Shown one piece after another: positions 8,508 through 17,212 of a stretch of 64,000 bases of DNA. The stretch covers positions 1 through 64,000 of the forward strand of contig NZ_JAMZCU010000005.1 of the NCBI RefSeq assembly GCF_024273195.1, given 5' to 3'. The first letter of the stretch is position 1, and every line of letters begins with the position of its first letter. The notes under the pieces are model-generated. The model saw only the letters and a program-made list of their open reading frames with translations, did not search any database and was not told the DNA's origin. A program made the translations under genes and the position numbers. Origin of the DNA: Devosia ureilytica (GTDB lineage: Bacteria; Pseudomonadota; Alphaproteobacteria; Rhizobiales; Devosiaceae).

Positions 8508-9074
8508 ACGGACACACCTTCAATGGGCTAGGCGAGTATTCTAGGAAATCGACAGTGTTGTGGTCCGGAGAACGTCAGGCGAAGCCGGTCAGAAAAGTCC
8601 GCATTTCCAAAATATATAGTTATCTAGAATATTATATATAAATATGAAAATGAGAACTGGAACGAACACGCTCTGCGTTCTCCGGCAAACAAGAAAGAGC
8701 GCCTCAGCGACTTCGAGACGGCCTTATCCTACCTCGGCCTAAGCGTGGAAGGTTCCGTCTGCTCTATGAGCCTTTCGACAGAGGCCGGCAGGAGCCAGGT
8801 GGCTCACTTCACCAGCATCCGCTTCGCCCCCTTCCCGTAGGGCCCTCATCGCCAAAAGCGGTTCATCGCTCCCGCAGCCTCTCCCCTGATTTCGAAAAAA
8901 GATCTGACAACCACGGCATCCCTTTTTCCGGATCGCTATAGGGCCATTGTTAACCCGAGCGAGACCCATGTCGAACCAACAGATCCTCTCCGTTCCTTAC
9001 ACCATTGTATGCCCACCTCAGTGCTCAATCACCAGATCGTGCCGATTGTGGCTCTCGAAGCATGGAGTAGATGA
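8508..9074. other. Gap with an AT-rich core between inverted repeats
   Basis: No supported gene. CCGGAGAACG at 8565-8574 and CGTTCTCCGG at 8676-8685 form a 10-bp inverted repeat around a very AT-rich core (about 8608-8650). It could be a regulatory or origin-like site; a chance match is also possible. Confidence 0.35.
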
Positions 9075-9605
9075 ATGACGCGCCTTGAGTATTTTCGCCC
9101 AGCGCTCATTAATGCTGCGGCCACTAAAGACGCATGGCTGCGATGGACGATTGAGCGGCAATGGGACAGATACATCACCCTATCGTTCAATGAGCCGGCG
9201 AAACTGAATCGCCTGGGAGATGTAACAGAGTCGGAAATCGCAAGTCGAAGGGATAAGCTAAAGGAGTGGGACGGGCGAATGAACCGATGCCTATTAGGCC
9301 GAAATTGGGCCAAGCTTCACGACTATCGCATGTTCAACATGTACACGATGGAAAAGCCACGCACCAATCCGCACTTTCATGGTTTGGTGCACTTCTTCAA
9401 TGTAGACGAGGCAGAAAGAGAGCGCCAAGCCAAAATATTCGATGACCGCGCTGAAGACATCTGGAAATATCTAGTTGCCTCCGGGGACGTCGATGTCAAG
9501 CCTGTTTTTAATGAACTTGGCGTAGCAAATTATGTTGGAAAGTCTATCACAGATAGTCTAAACTTTGAGAACTGGGTGCCGCCTGACGAATTTTGGCGCC
9601 CCTAG
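9075..9605 (+). CDS. HUH (rolling-circle Rep-like) endonuclease
   Basis: A 176-residue protein with the ordered motifs of single-Tyr HUH replication initiators. Motif I is a beta strand, YITLSFN (residues 33-39). Motif II is NPHFHGLVH with the metal-binding His100-Phe-His102. Motif III is ANYVGKS with the candidate nicking Tyr153 and Lys156. Such proteins nick one DNA strand to start rolling-circle replication of small plasmids or ssDNA phages, or mobilisation and transposition. GGAG lies eight bases before the ATG. No helicase domain follows and the protein is small. The gene stands alone at the left end of the island between hairpin-rich regions, which could hold its target. It might replicate or mobilise the excised island, or be a relic of a captured plasmid or phage. 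The family call is from motifs only. Confidence 0.65.
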   Translation: MTRLEYFRPALINAAATKDAWLRWTIERQWDRYITLSFNEPAKLNRLGDVTESEIASRRDKLKEWDGRMNRCLLGRNWAKLHDYRMFNMYTMEKPRTNPHFHGLVHFFNVDEAERERQAKIFDDRAEDIWKYLVASGDVDVKPVFNELGVANYVGKSITDSLNFENWVPPDEFWRP

Positions 9606-10142
9606 TCTCTGGAACCGCAATGCCGTTGCTCGCGAAGCGAGGACGACTAGTAGCCAGCGCCAAAGCCGCACCTGCCCAACTGCCTCTCAAAACGAGAAGC
9701 AGTCCTGTCCTATGGAAACAGTCAATAGAAAACGATCACATAAAAATATTAGACATGTAATGCATACAATAAGCGAGAGCGCCGCAGGCGCTCTCAAGGC
9801 CGAAGGCCGTTAGGTACAAAATAAAAGTGTGCAGCGTCTGGTGAGCCTAAAGCTCAAGGCTGCAGCCAGATAAAATTCATCGGCCCAAGAGAGCTCGCGG
9901 CCGCGGTGACTAACCGACCTGGCGGTGTCCGGTGCATTATCGTCGACCTGCCGCGCCAGGCTGTTGTCGACCACGACCGATGGCTTGCCATACGCGCAAT
10001 TCGGTTGGCGCAACTGGTCTCGGGCCTTTCAGGCCTTGCATTGCAAAGGGCTGGCTTGTGACCGCCTGATCAATTCAATTGTGCTTTGCTGCCCATTAGC
10101 TGACAATCTTGAAGGACTCGTTATGCTCCAAGGTCGGACTTG
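9606..10142. other. Gap between Rep-like gene and hsdR
   Basis: No gene is supported. It contains the mini-hairpin pair at 9775-9812 followed by an AT-rich stretch. The remaining sequence up to the hsdR stop looks like unrecognised debris; I see no terminator with a T-run for the hsd operon here. Confidence 0.45.
9775..9812. repeat. Tandem GNA-loop mini-hairpins downstream of rep
   Basis: GAGAGCGCC-GCA-GGCGCTCTC (9775-9795) is a perfect 9-bp stem with a GCA loop, followed at once by GGCC-GAA-GGCC. Hairpins with three-base GNA loops are unusually stable in single-stranded DNA and are common in ssDNA phages and rolling-circle plasmids. They may instead act as a terminator for the rep gene, though no T-run follows. 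Confidence 0.5.
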
Positions 10143-13100
10143 TTAATCTCGAAGGTTTAGCGTCTCGCCGCGCTTCAGGATCTCGTAGATCACCCCCTCG
10201 AGAATCGGCAGGGCCTGCCTGTCTTTGCTCAGCAGTATTGTCGCAAGTGTACTGTGCGAGGACATTGCGCGAACCACGGCTGCCTGGACGGCGCCGGGCA
10301 GGTTCCCTTTCATCGCCTGGTCTTTACTGTTTTTGTTGATCTGGGCCATCACGACCGGGTTCTCGCGGGTGATCGCCGCGACCTGGTTAACGAAGGCCAC
10401 CTGGTCCTCCAGCGGTGTCGCTTCCCCGAATAGGCTGTTCAGCCGCTCAATCAGCTCCTGCATATACACGGGCAGAGCGCCAGGTCGTGAGCCGCCACCA
10501 CCGCCCTTCACCGGGTCGACGGTGGGCAGCTCCTCGTCTTCGCCTTCGCTTGTCGGTTCCCGCTCCGCGATGTCGTAGCCGGTCAGCGCGATGCCGTGCA
10601 GGTCGATCTCAGCTGCAGGCACTCCGTCGAGCCGGTTCGCCAACAGCTTCGAGAAGGCGGCAAAAGTTTCTAGGTCTGGGTCACCTAGGTCTACCAGCTG
10701 GGCGATGTAGGCGTAGAGCCGTCCGAACCGGGACAAGCCTGACTTGAAGTCAGTAAGAGAAACGATCGCCGTTTCGACCTGCTCGCGTTCGTGGTCGGCA
10801 CGCCTCATCCCATCGTCGTTCCCGGCGCTCTTTGCGCGCTGCCAAGCGTCCTCAGCCGAAGCCGCACGTTCCCGCAGGTCGGACAGTCGCAGATTGTAAT
10901 CATCCGTCGGCTCCTGCGTCGCGGCGTACATTGCCTTGTGCGCCGCCTCGTCGTCGTTCCCAGTCGCAGCAGAAGCGGCGGTCCGGAAACGGGCGCGCTG
11001 GAAGTCGAGAATATGGGTACCGTCGTAGATACCCTGATCGTCGAGGAATTCCTTCAGGTCGTAGATGACATTCAGGTCCTGAACCTTCTCAATCCGAGCG
11101 CCCCGATCGTACTGGGCGAAGGCGGCCCGGACCACGTCCGGGTCGTTAACGAAATCGATGATGAAGGTTTGATCTTTGCCCGGGAAAGTCCGGTTCAAGC
11201 GCGAGAAGGTTTGGACAATCTCAACCGCGTTCGCGATCTTCTTGTCGACGTACATCGCGACCAGCTTGGGCTGGTCGAAACCGGTCTGAAACTTGTTCGC
11301 CACCAGCATGACCCGGTATTCTGGCCGGTCGAATACATGGCGCAGATCTTTGCCACCTGCCTCCGGGTTCATATTCGCCTCGGTGAATTCGGCGTCCTCC
11401 TCGACGACGAAAGCGTCCCCGTGGAGCAGACTGTCGTTCGGGTGCATCACTTCGCGCCCGGTGAGCTTGCCGGAGAAGCCAACAAGGGTTCGGATGTGTC
11501 TGTATTCCGGGTTCGCGGCAATGAAGGCGTCAAAAGCCCGCTTGTACCGGACCGCAGAGGGCCGGGAGCTGGTGACCACCATCGCCTTGGCCTTCCCGTC
11601 CAGAAGGTGGGCCACGTTCTTCGAGAAGTGTTCGATGATGAACTGAACTTTCTGGGCGACGTTCGTCGGGTGAAGCGTCATCCACTTCGCCAGCGCTCGC
11701 TTGGCGGCCTTCCCGTCGACCCGCTTCTCGTCGACGATCTCCTGTCCGAGGTTGAAGGCGGTCTTGTAGGGGACGTAGCCTCGCAGAACGTCCAAGATGA
11801 AACCTTCCTCAATTGCCTGGCGCATCTCGTACTTGTGGAACGAGACCGGCAGGTTGTCGTCCGAGGCAGGCTTGGTGGGATCGGCCGGCCGGCCGAAGAG
11901 CATCATGGTCGAGTGCTTAGGGGTCGCCGTGAAGGCGAAATGGGACACGTTGGACGGGCGCTTACGGGCCCGCTGGATCTCGAACAGAATGTCCTCGACC
12001 GTCATCTCCTCCGCGTCCTTGCGCGCCGACAGGGCCAGCGTTGCTTGCAGCTTGGATGCGGTGTTCCCGGTCTGGGAGTTGTGCGCCTCGTCGATGATCA
12101 CCGCGAAGTTCCGGTCCCGCAGGGACGACTCCGTCAGGATCGCCTCCATGGCGAAGGGAAAGGTCTGGATGGTCACCACGATGATCGGGGTGCCCTTCAG
12201 CATCGCCTCACTCAACTGGTCGCTCTTCGACTTCGACGAGGTCTCCCGATCGATCGCGGCGATCAGCCCCTTCTGGTGGTCGATCTGCTGGACCGCGTCC
12301 TGCAACTGACCGTCCAGGACGTTCCGGTCCGTCACGATGATCACCGTGTCGAAGACCGGCGTCCCGTCGTCCCGGCGCAGTTTCACCAGGTCATGCGCCG
12401 TCCAGGCAATCGTCGAGGTCTTGCCCGAGCCCGCGCTGTGCTCGCACAGGTAGGGGTGCCCGGGCCCCTTCGCTTCCGCATCAGCGATCATCTTGTTGAC
12501 AGCGTCGAACTGGTGGAACCGGGGGAAGATCAGGGTCTCCTTGACCGACCAGTTTCCCTTCAGGTCGACCACGTTCTTCTTCTCGACATAGACGAAGCTG
12601 TGGAAGATCCGCAGGAACGCTTCGGGCTGGCAGATCTCCTCCCAGAAATAGGCGACGGGATATTCACCGTCGGCTCGCGCCGGGTTTCCGGCGCGACCGT
12701 TGTCGCCCTTGTTGAAGGGTAGGAAGAAGGTGTCGTCGCCCGCGAGCTTCGTGGTCATCCAGATCGCGCTGTCGGACATCGCGAAATGGACGACCGCGCC
12801 GCGATGCTGCGTCAGGAGCGGGTGCTTGCGTTTCGTGACCGGGTCTACGGGCAAGCGGTCGCGCCGGTACTGGGCTTTCGCGTGCTCCACCGACTGGGTA
12901 AAATCGGTCTTCAGCTCGACCGTCACCAGCGGCAGGCCGTTCAGGAACAGGCCGAAGTCGATGGCGAGCTCGCGACCCGGGTGATATTTCAGCTGCGGCA
13001 CGACCCGCAGCCGGTTCGACGCGTAGCGGTGCAGGACGGCGTGGTTCCTCTGGTCCTCCGGGGCCGCCTCGGACAGGTCGAGGTGACCGGCGCCTGCGAT

Positions 13101-13373
13101 CGAGAAGCCTCTGCGCAGGGTTTGCACCATCCCCTGTTTCTCCAGCGCGGCCTCCAGCCGATCCATGACGACCGTCAGGGTCTTGTCGCCGTTCATCGCG
13201 TGAAGGCGGTCCCATTTCTGCGGCTGGGTGGCGCGCAGCCAGGCTTCCAGGTCCTCCGGATACATGGCGCGGTCCGCGTCATAGGCGTCGGAGGTGCCGA
13301 CCAGCCAGCCCGCCGCGGCGAGCTTGCCAACGATATGGGATTCCAGGTGCTTCTCGTGATGCAGGTCGCTCAT
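10143..13373 (-). CDS. hsdR: Type I restriction enzyme, R subunit (endonuclease/translocase)
   Basis: A 1076-residue motor and nuclease subunit of a type I restriction-modification complex; it translocates DNA using ATP and cleaves unmethylated DNA far from the recognition site. The N-terminal nuclease domain shows the PD-(D/E)xK pattern (AIDFGLFLNGLPLVTVELK, about residues 140-160). The superfamily 2 helicase has Walker A SAGSGKTS (about 313), DEAH (about 425), and the TATP and QTGFDQPKL motifs. Length is normal for HsdR. It is the last gene of hsdM-hsdS-hsdR, with a 4-bp ATGA overlap to hsdS. No truncation or frameshift is seen, so the system looks intact. Confidence 0.95.
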   Translation of the reverse strand: MSDLHHEKHLESHIVGKLAAAGWLVGTSDAYDADRAMYPEDLEAWLRATQPQKWDRLHAMNGDKTLTVVMDRLEAALEKQGMVQTLRRGFSIAGAGHLDLSEAAPEDQRNHAVLHRYASNRLRVVPQLKYHPGRELAIDFGLFLNGLPLVTVELKTDFTQSVEHAKAQYRRDRLPVDPVTKRKHPLLTQHRGAVVHFAMSDSAIWMTTKLAGDDTFFLPFNKGDNGRAGNPARADGEYPVAYFWEEICQPEAFLRIFHSFVYVEKKNVVDLKGNWSVKETLIFPRFHQFDAVNKMIADAEAKGPGHPYLCEHSAGSGKTSTIAWTAHDLVKLRRDDGTPVFDTVIIVTDRNVLDGQLQDAVQQIDHQKGLIAAIDRETSSKSKSDQLSEAMLKGTPIIVVTIQTFPFAMEAILTESSLRDRNFAVIIDEAHNSQTGNTASKLQATLALSARKDAEEMTVEDILFEIQRARKRPSNVSHFAFTATPKHSTMMLFGRPADPTKPASDDNLPVSFHKYEMRQAIEEGFILDVLRGYVPYKTAFNLGQEIVDEKRVDGKAAKRALAKWMTLHPTNVAQKVQFIIEHFSKNVAHLLDGKAKAMVVTSSRPSAVRYKRAFDAFIAANPEYRHIRTLVGFSGKLTGREVMHPNDSLLHGDAFVVEEDAEFTEANMNPEAGGKDLRHVFDRPEYRVMLVANKFQTGFDQPKLVAMYVDKKIANAVEIVQTFSRLNRTFPGKDQTFIIDFVNDPDVVRAAFAQYDRGARIEKVQDLNVIYDLKEFLDDQGIYDGTHILDFQRARFRTAASAATGNDDEAAHKAMYAATQEPTDDYNLRLSDLRERAASAEDAWQRAKSAGNDDGMRRADHEREQVETAIVSLTDFKSGLSRFGRLYAYIAQLVDLGDPDLETFAAFSKLLANRLDGVPAAEIDLHGIALTGYDIAEREPTSEGEDEELPTVDPVKGGGGGSRPGALPVYMQELIERLNSLFGEATPLEDQVAFVNQVAAITRENPVVMAQINKNSKDQAMKGNLPGAVQAAVVRAMSSHSTLATILLSKDRQALPILEGVIYEILKRGETLNLRD

Positions 13374-14677
13374 GCAGCAAGCCTCACGTCGATCTTGCCG
13401 GTGACGGCGGCGGTGATCAGGGCGGCACGCTTCTCGCGGAGAAGGTCGATGCTGCGCTCGGTTAGGGCGATCAGGCTGTCGATTTTTGCCGTCTGGGTCT
13501 CGATGTGCTCAACGATCTGACATGCGTCGTTTTCGGGTGGAAACGGGATGCGGATCGAAGTGAACTTGGGTGGTCTGATGGTTTTTCGTAGTCCCGTGTA
13601 GAACGGCTTGAGGCCTTTGCACATATCGAGGTGAAGGAACAGGAAATAGAGATACTTTGAATAGATAAGCGCAAGACAATCGAAAACCGAATAGGCACCC
13701 GTGATCATGCCGTGGCGATCAGACAGCCCTACCGTTCGTGGGGTTTCGTCAATATCGAACAAGCAGAACACAAAGTCGCCGGGGCTGACTTCCTGATAGG
13801 AATCGAAAGACTCAGGGAATTTTCCGAAATTTTCGCTGATATCGCGCTCGATCACGCCACGCGTGGTCAAAGACAACAGCCTGTATTCGCCGTGGCGTGA
13901 TCCAACGATGTTCTTCTTGACCCGCAACGCTCGGCCGACGGGAGATATGTCCCAAATTTCTGGCACCATGCCGACCGCCTTGAATGGACCATCTTTCATC
14001 GGCGCGTCTGGGTCGATGCCCTTCGTCACCGCATGGGTGATCACGGCCGCCCGCTTTTCCTTCAGCAGCGTGATGAACCGGGTCTTCTTCTCGATCAGCC
14101 CGTCAATCCGGCCAGTTTCGACCTCGATATGGTCGGCGATAGCTGCCTGTTCGCGGAGATCCGGCTTCGGCAGCTTCACCTTGCGGACGTGACTGAAGTT
14201 CAGGTCCTGCCCGTCACGGACAAAGTTTGAGGTCAGGCGAAGCGCCTGAATGTAGAGGCTGGATTTCATTAGGGCGCCATAAAATCGCCCTTCTACGTCT
14301 GGTCCGGGCTTAAGCACCGTGTAGGAGGAACGGACGCTGCCGACAGCGCGGGCGCGCTCGAGCCCACCATCCATGCTGCGCATACTGATCACGAAATCGC
14401 CTAGTTCGACATGCTTGCGCATATCGAGATTGACGACCGCCATAGTGACTTGACGTTGCTCAAGCGCCTCGAATTCTGCAACCGGGATGACCCCGTACTT
14501 CTGAGTCGCGGACAGCAGCTGGTCGCCTTCGCGTGCGCGCTCCTTGCTCTCAGTGAATAGAGCGGCCGGCGGAACAACCTCCCAATGAGCAGGCACCTGC
14601 CCCAGCCAGTCTGCGCCTGAGTCCTTCATCGGAGTTCGCTTGCACGAGATGGGTGTCTTGAGATCTGTACCTGTCAT
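13370..14677 (-). CDS. hsdS: Type I restriction-modification specificity subunit
   Basis: A 435-residue DNA-recognition subunit that sets the target sequence for both methylation and cleavage. Two target recognition domains (about 20-180 and 230-390) each end in the conserved helix pattern: IADHIEVETGRIDGLIEKK near 185-210 and IVEHIETQTAKIDSLIAL near 385-405. Those parallel repeats set the spacing of the bipartite site. The central WLGQVPAHWEV start motif is typical of the family. The start overlaps the hsdM stop by 4 bp and the end overlaps hsdR by 4 bp. Codon use in the second target domain (about 13520-13920) looks more AT-rich than the rest, as expected for a swapped recognition module. 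The recognised sequence cannot be read from the protein. Confidence 0.95.
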   Translation of the reverse strand: MTGTDLKTPISCKRTPMKDSGADWLGQVPAHWEVVPPAALFTESKERAREGDQLLSATQKYGVIPVAEFEALEQRQVTMAVVNLDMRKHVELGDFVISMRSMDGGLERARAVGSVRSSYTVLKPGPDVEGRFYGALMKSSLYIQALRLTSNFVRDGQDLNFSHVRKVKLPKPDLREQAAIADHIEVETGRIDGLIEKKTRFITLLKEKRAAVITHAVTKGIDPDAPMKDGPFKAVGMVPEIWDISPVGRALRVKKNIVGSRHGEYRLLSLTTRGVIERDISENFGKFPESFDSYQEVSPGDFVFCLFDIDETPRTVGLSDRHGMITGAYSVFDCLALIYSKYLYFLFLHLDMCKGLKPFYTGLRKTIRPPKFTSIRIPFPPENDACQIVEHIETQTAKIDSLIALTERSIDLLREKRAALITAAVTGKIDVRLAA

Positions 14678-16683
14678 TCCGTCAGTTCCGCGAGCAACGA
14701 TGCAATGTCCGCCTCGACCGCCTTCAGCTCGGCGTCAATCTCCTCCAGATCGCGGGGTGGCTGGTATTCATAGAAGTAGCGGTTGAAGTTGATCTCGTAC
14801 CCCACGACGCCCACCTCACCGTCGTATTCATCACGGAACGTCTCATCCAAATAGGCGTCGGGCGCATGAGGCAGCACCTCCTGCGCCATGTAGTCCCGGA
14901 TGTCGGTACCCAGGGGGATGTTCTCGTAATCCGTCAGGTCGTCGTCGGGGATGAGATCGCCGTTCTTGTCGCAAATCGGATCGATCTCCGGATCGTGGAC
15001 GCCGAAGGCCTTCTGAAACGCCTTGATCAACGCGGCTGGGACAGATCGCTGACTGATCATCGCGCCGGAGTTCTTCCGCAGCCAGGCCGCCATCCAGTGC
15101 CAGCCATGGATCGCGCCCATCTCGCGATCAAGCAGCTTCAGCCAGAGGTCCTTCGAGTCGGTCGTCAGGCGCACCCACGCCTTCTCGGACTCGAGCGCCG
15201 CCAGCCCCTCCTGTGAGATCACGATCTTCTTGCGCAGCGGGCGCAGGACCTTCACCCGGCGATAGCCGAAGTCGCGGCTGTCGAAGATTCGGCTCGCCTT
15301 TGTCTCGGCGAAATCGGCATACATCTGGACGATCTGCCGGATCTGGCCATCCCCGACGCGGCGGCGCTTGTTGCCCTCGCTCTTGCGCATGGGCTCGAAC
15401 AGCGCGGTCGCGTCGATCAGCTGGACCTTGCCCTTCCGGTCGGCCGGCTTCTTGTTGGACAGGAGCCAGATGTAGGTGCCGATCCCGGTGCGGAAGAAGA
15501 TTTCGGTCGGAAGCGCGATGATCGCCTCGACCACGTCCTCTTCCAGCAGGTAGCGCCGGATCTCGGATTCCCCTTGCCCTGCATTCCCGTTGAAGAGGGG
15601 CGAGCCGGACAGGACGATCGCCGCCCGTCCACCGCCGCGCTCCGGCGTCTCCAGCTTGCTGAGGAGGTGGAGGAGGAACAGCATCGACCCGTCGCTGACG
15701 CGCGGCAGCTTGGGGCCGAAGCGGCCCTCGAACCCCTTCTCCTGATGCTCCCTGACCACGGCGGTCTGGTCCATCTCCCATTTCTTACCGAAGGGCGGAT
15801 TCGAGACGCAGTAATGGAACCGTTCGTTCGCGAGCTTGTCGTCCGACAGGGTGCTGCCGAGCTTGATGTTCTTCGACAGGTCGCGGCCGGGATCGGACTC
15901 GACGGTCTTGAGCAGCATCGAGGCGAGGCAGACCGCGTGAGTCTCCGGTTCCAGCTCCTGTCCATAGGGCACAATCACCGGGGCGACCGAATACCGGTCG
16001 CGCAGCGCGTTCACATGCCCCATCCCGTCCGACAGGAAGCCGCCGGTGCCGCAGGTGGGATCATAGAGGGTCCGGATCAGGCCGGGGCTGTCGATGAACA
16101 TCTGGTCGTCGGGGTCGAGCAGCAGTTCGATGGCCAGATGGACGACGTCGCGCGGAGTCATGAAATCTTCAGCCGCTTCGTTCACCTCGGCCCCGAAACG
16201 GCGGATCAGGTGTTCATAAACGTTGGACATGACCCGCTCCGGAACTGTGTCAGGGTGCAGGTCGATGGCGGCAAAGTTCTGACAGATCTTGTAAAGGACC
16301 CCGGCCTTGTCCATCCGGGCCAGCGTGTTCGCGAAATCGAACTGTTCAAAGATGACCCGGGCGTTGTCGGAGAACGAGGCGATGTAGTCCTCGAGGTTCT
16401 GACGGGTCCGGGTCGCGCCGAGGCTGCGGAGGTCGTAGTTCGAGGTGTTGTAGAACGGGTACCCGGTCTGCGTGCGCAGGATGACGTCGAGGTCTATCCC
16501 GCTGTCTTTCATCTTCTTGACACTCTCGCGCACCTGATCCCGGGTCGGCTCCAGAACGCATTCCAGGCGTCGCAGGAGAGCAAAGGGCAGAATGATCTTG
16601 CCGAAATCGACGTGCTTAAAATTTCCCCAGAGGTCGTCCGCGTTCTTCCAGATGAAATCGGCGAGAGCGGTGTTCGTATTCAT
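14674..16683 (-). CDS. hsdM: Type I restriction-modification DNA adenine methyltransferase
   Basis: A 669-residue N6-adenine methyltransferase subunit that protects host DNA with HsdS and is needed for restriction. An N-terminal helical HsdM_N domain (ADFIWKNADDLWGNFK) precedes the methylase domain. The S-adenosylmethionine motif is DPTCGTGGF (about 205) and the catalytic motif IV is NPPFG (about 293). The protein is longer than E. coli HsdM (529) because of a C-terminal extension of about 150 residues ending in a coiled-coil-like segment (DLEEIDAELKAVEADIASLL). It is the first gene of the operon; the promoter must lie in 16684-17212, shared divergently with the Hachiman-like genes. Confidence 0.95.
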   Translation of the reverse strand: MNTNTALADFIWKNADDLWGNFKHVDFGKIILPFALLRRLECVLEPTRDQVRESVKKMKDSGIDLDVILRTQTGYPFYNTSNYDLRSLGATRTRQNLEDYIASFSDNARVIFEQFDFANTLARMDKAGVLYKICQNFAAIDLHPDTVPERVMSNVYEHLIRRFGAEVNEAAEDFMTPRDVVHLAIELLLDPDDQMFIDSPGLIRTLYDPTCGTGGFLSDGMGHVNALRDRYSVAPVIVPYGQELEPETHAVCLASMLLKTVESDPGRDLSKNIKLGSTLSDDKLANERFHYCVSNPPFGKKWEMDQTAVVREHQEKGFEGRFGPKLPRVSDGSMLFLLHLLSKLETPERGGGRAAIVLSGSPLFNGNAGQGESEIRRYLLEEDVVEAIIALPTEIFFRTGIGTYIWLLSNKKPADRKGKVQLIDATALFEPMRKSEGNKRRRVGDGQIRQIVQMYADFAETKASRIFDSRDFGYRRVKVLRPLRKKIVISQEGLAALESEKAWVRLTTDSKDLWLKLLDREMGAIHGWHWMAAWLRKNSGAMISQRSVPAALIKAFQKAFGVHDPEIDPICDKNGDLIPDDDLTDYENIPLGTDIRDYMAQEVLPHAPDAYLDETFRDEYDGEVGVVGYEINFNRYFYEYQPPRDLEEIDAELKAVEADIASLLAELTE

Positions 16684-17212
16684 CTGTCTTCCCTAGTTTT
16701 GTGGCATTCTGAGTTGCAGGCGTGAACCGCTGGGAGATTAATTCGCTTTTGGCGTCTATTGTTATCATGCGGCCCGGCCGAGAACCTGATCTCCGTTTAG
16801 GAGAACGATTTGCTGATCATGGGGCTACTGAATCGGTGTTTCAGCCCGAGCCGTTTGCCCCCTCTAGATCCGCCGCTTTCTGGCGCACTTCTGCTATCAG
16901 AACAGGTTAAACAAACTGCTGCCGGCTGATCCCCACAAAATTGGAGGCGGAAGGCAGTTAAACGCGTTTCCACCTCCAAAACCGGACAGTCCGGTTTTGG
17001 GCTTTGAAGCAGATGGCAGCCGTTAGGTGATCAACGTCTTCGGCGACTGGACCACCCCAGAGCTAACTTGCAAGGCGCCAAGTCACCGTTTGACGCACGG
17101 CAGGGGCATGCAAGACTTAACAGTTATTTTGCATCTACTGTATCCGCGCGCTCGACACCTGACCAATCCTACCATTGTTGACTGCTAAACCGTCCCATGG
17201 GTATCAAATGCC
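16684..17212. promoter_or_regulatory. Divergent intergenic region between hsd and Hachiman-like operons
   Basis: 529 bp without a gene. Two overlapping inverted repeats stand out. TTGGAGG (16941-16947) pairs with CCTCCAA (16973-16979). A perfect 11-bp stem with a 3-nt loop follows at 16976-17000 (CCAAAACCGGA / TCCGGTTTTGG). They share bases, so only one can form at a time, like an attenuator or a two-state switch. The promoters of both defence operons should be here. Confidence 0.5.

Noticed and set aside
8739..8969. 76-residue minus-strand frame in the island left arm
   Set aside because: No ribosome binding site, odd composition and no family match.
10791..12722. 643-codon open frame antisense to hsdR
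   Set aside because: Same reason; hsdR has all catalytic motifs on the minus strand.
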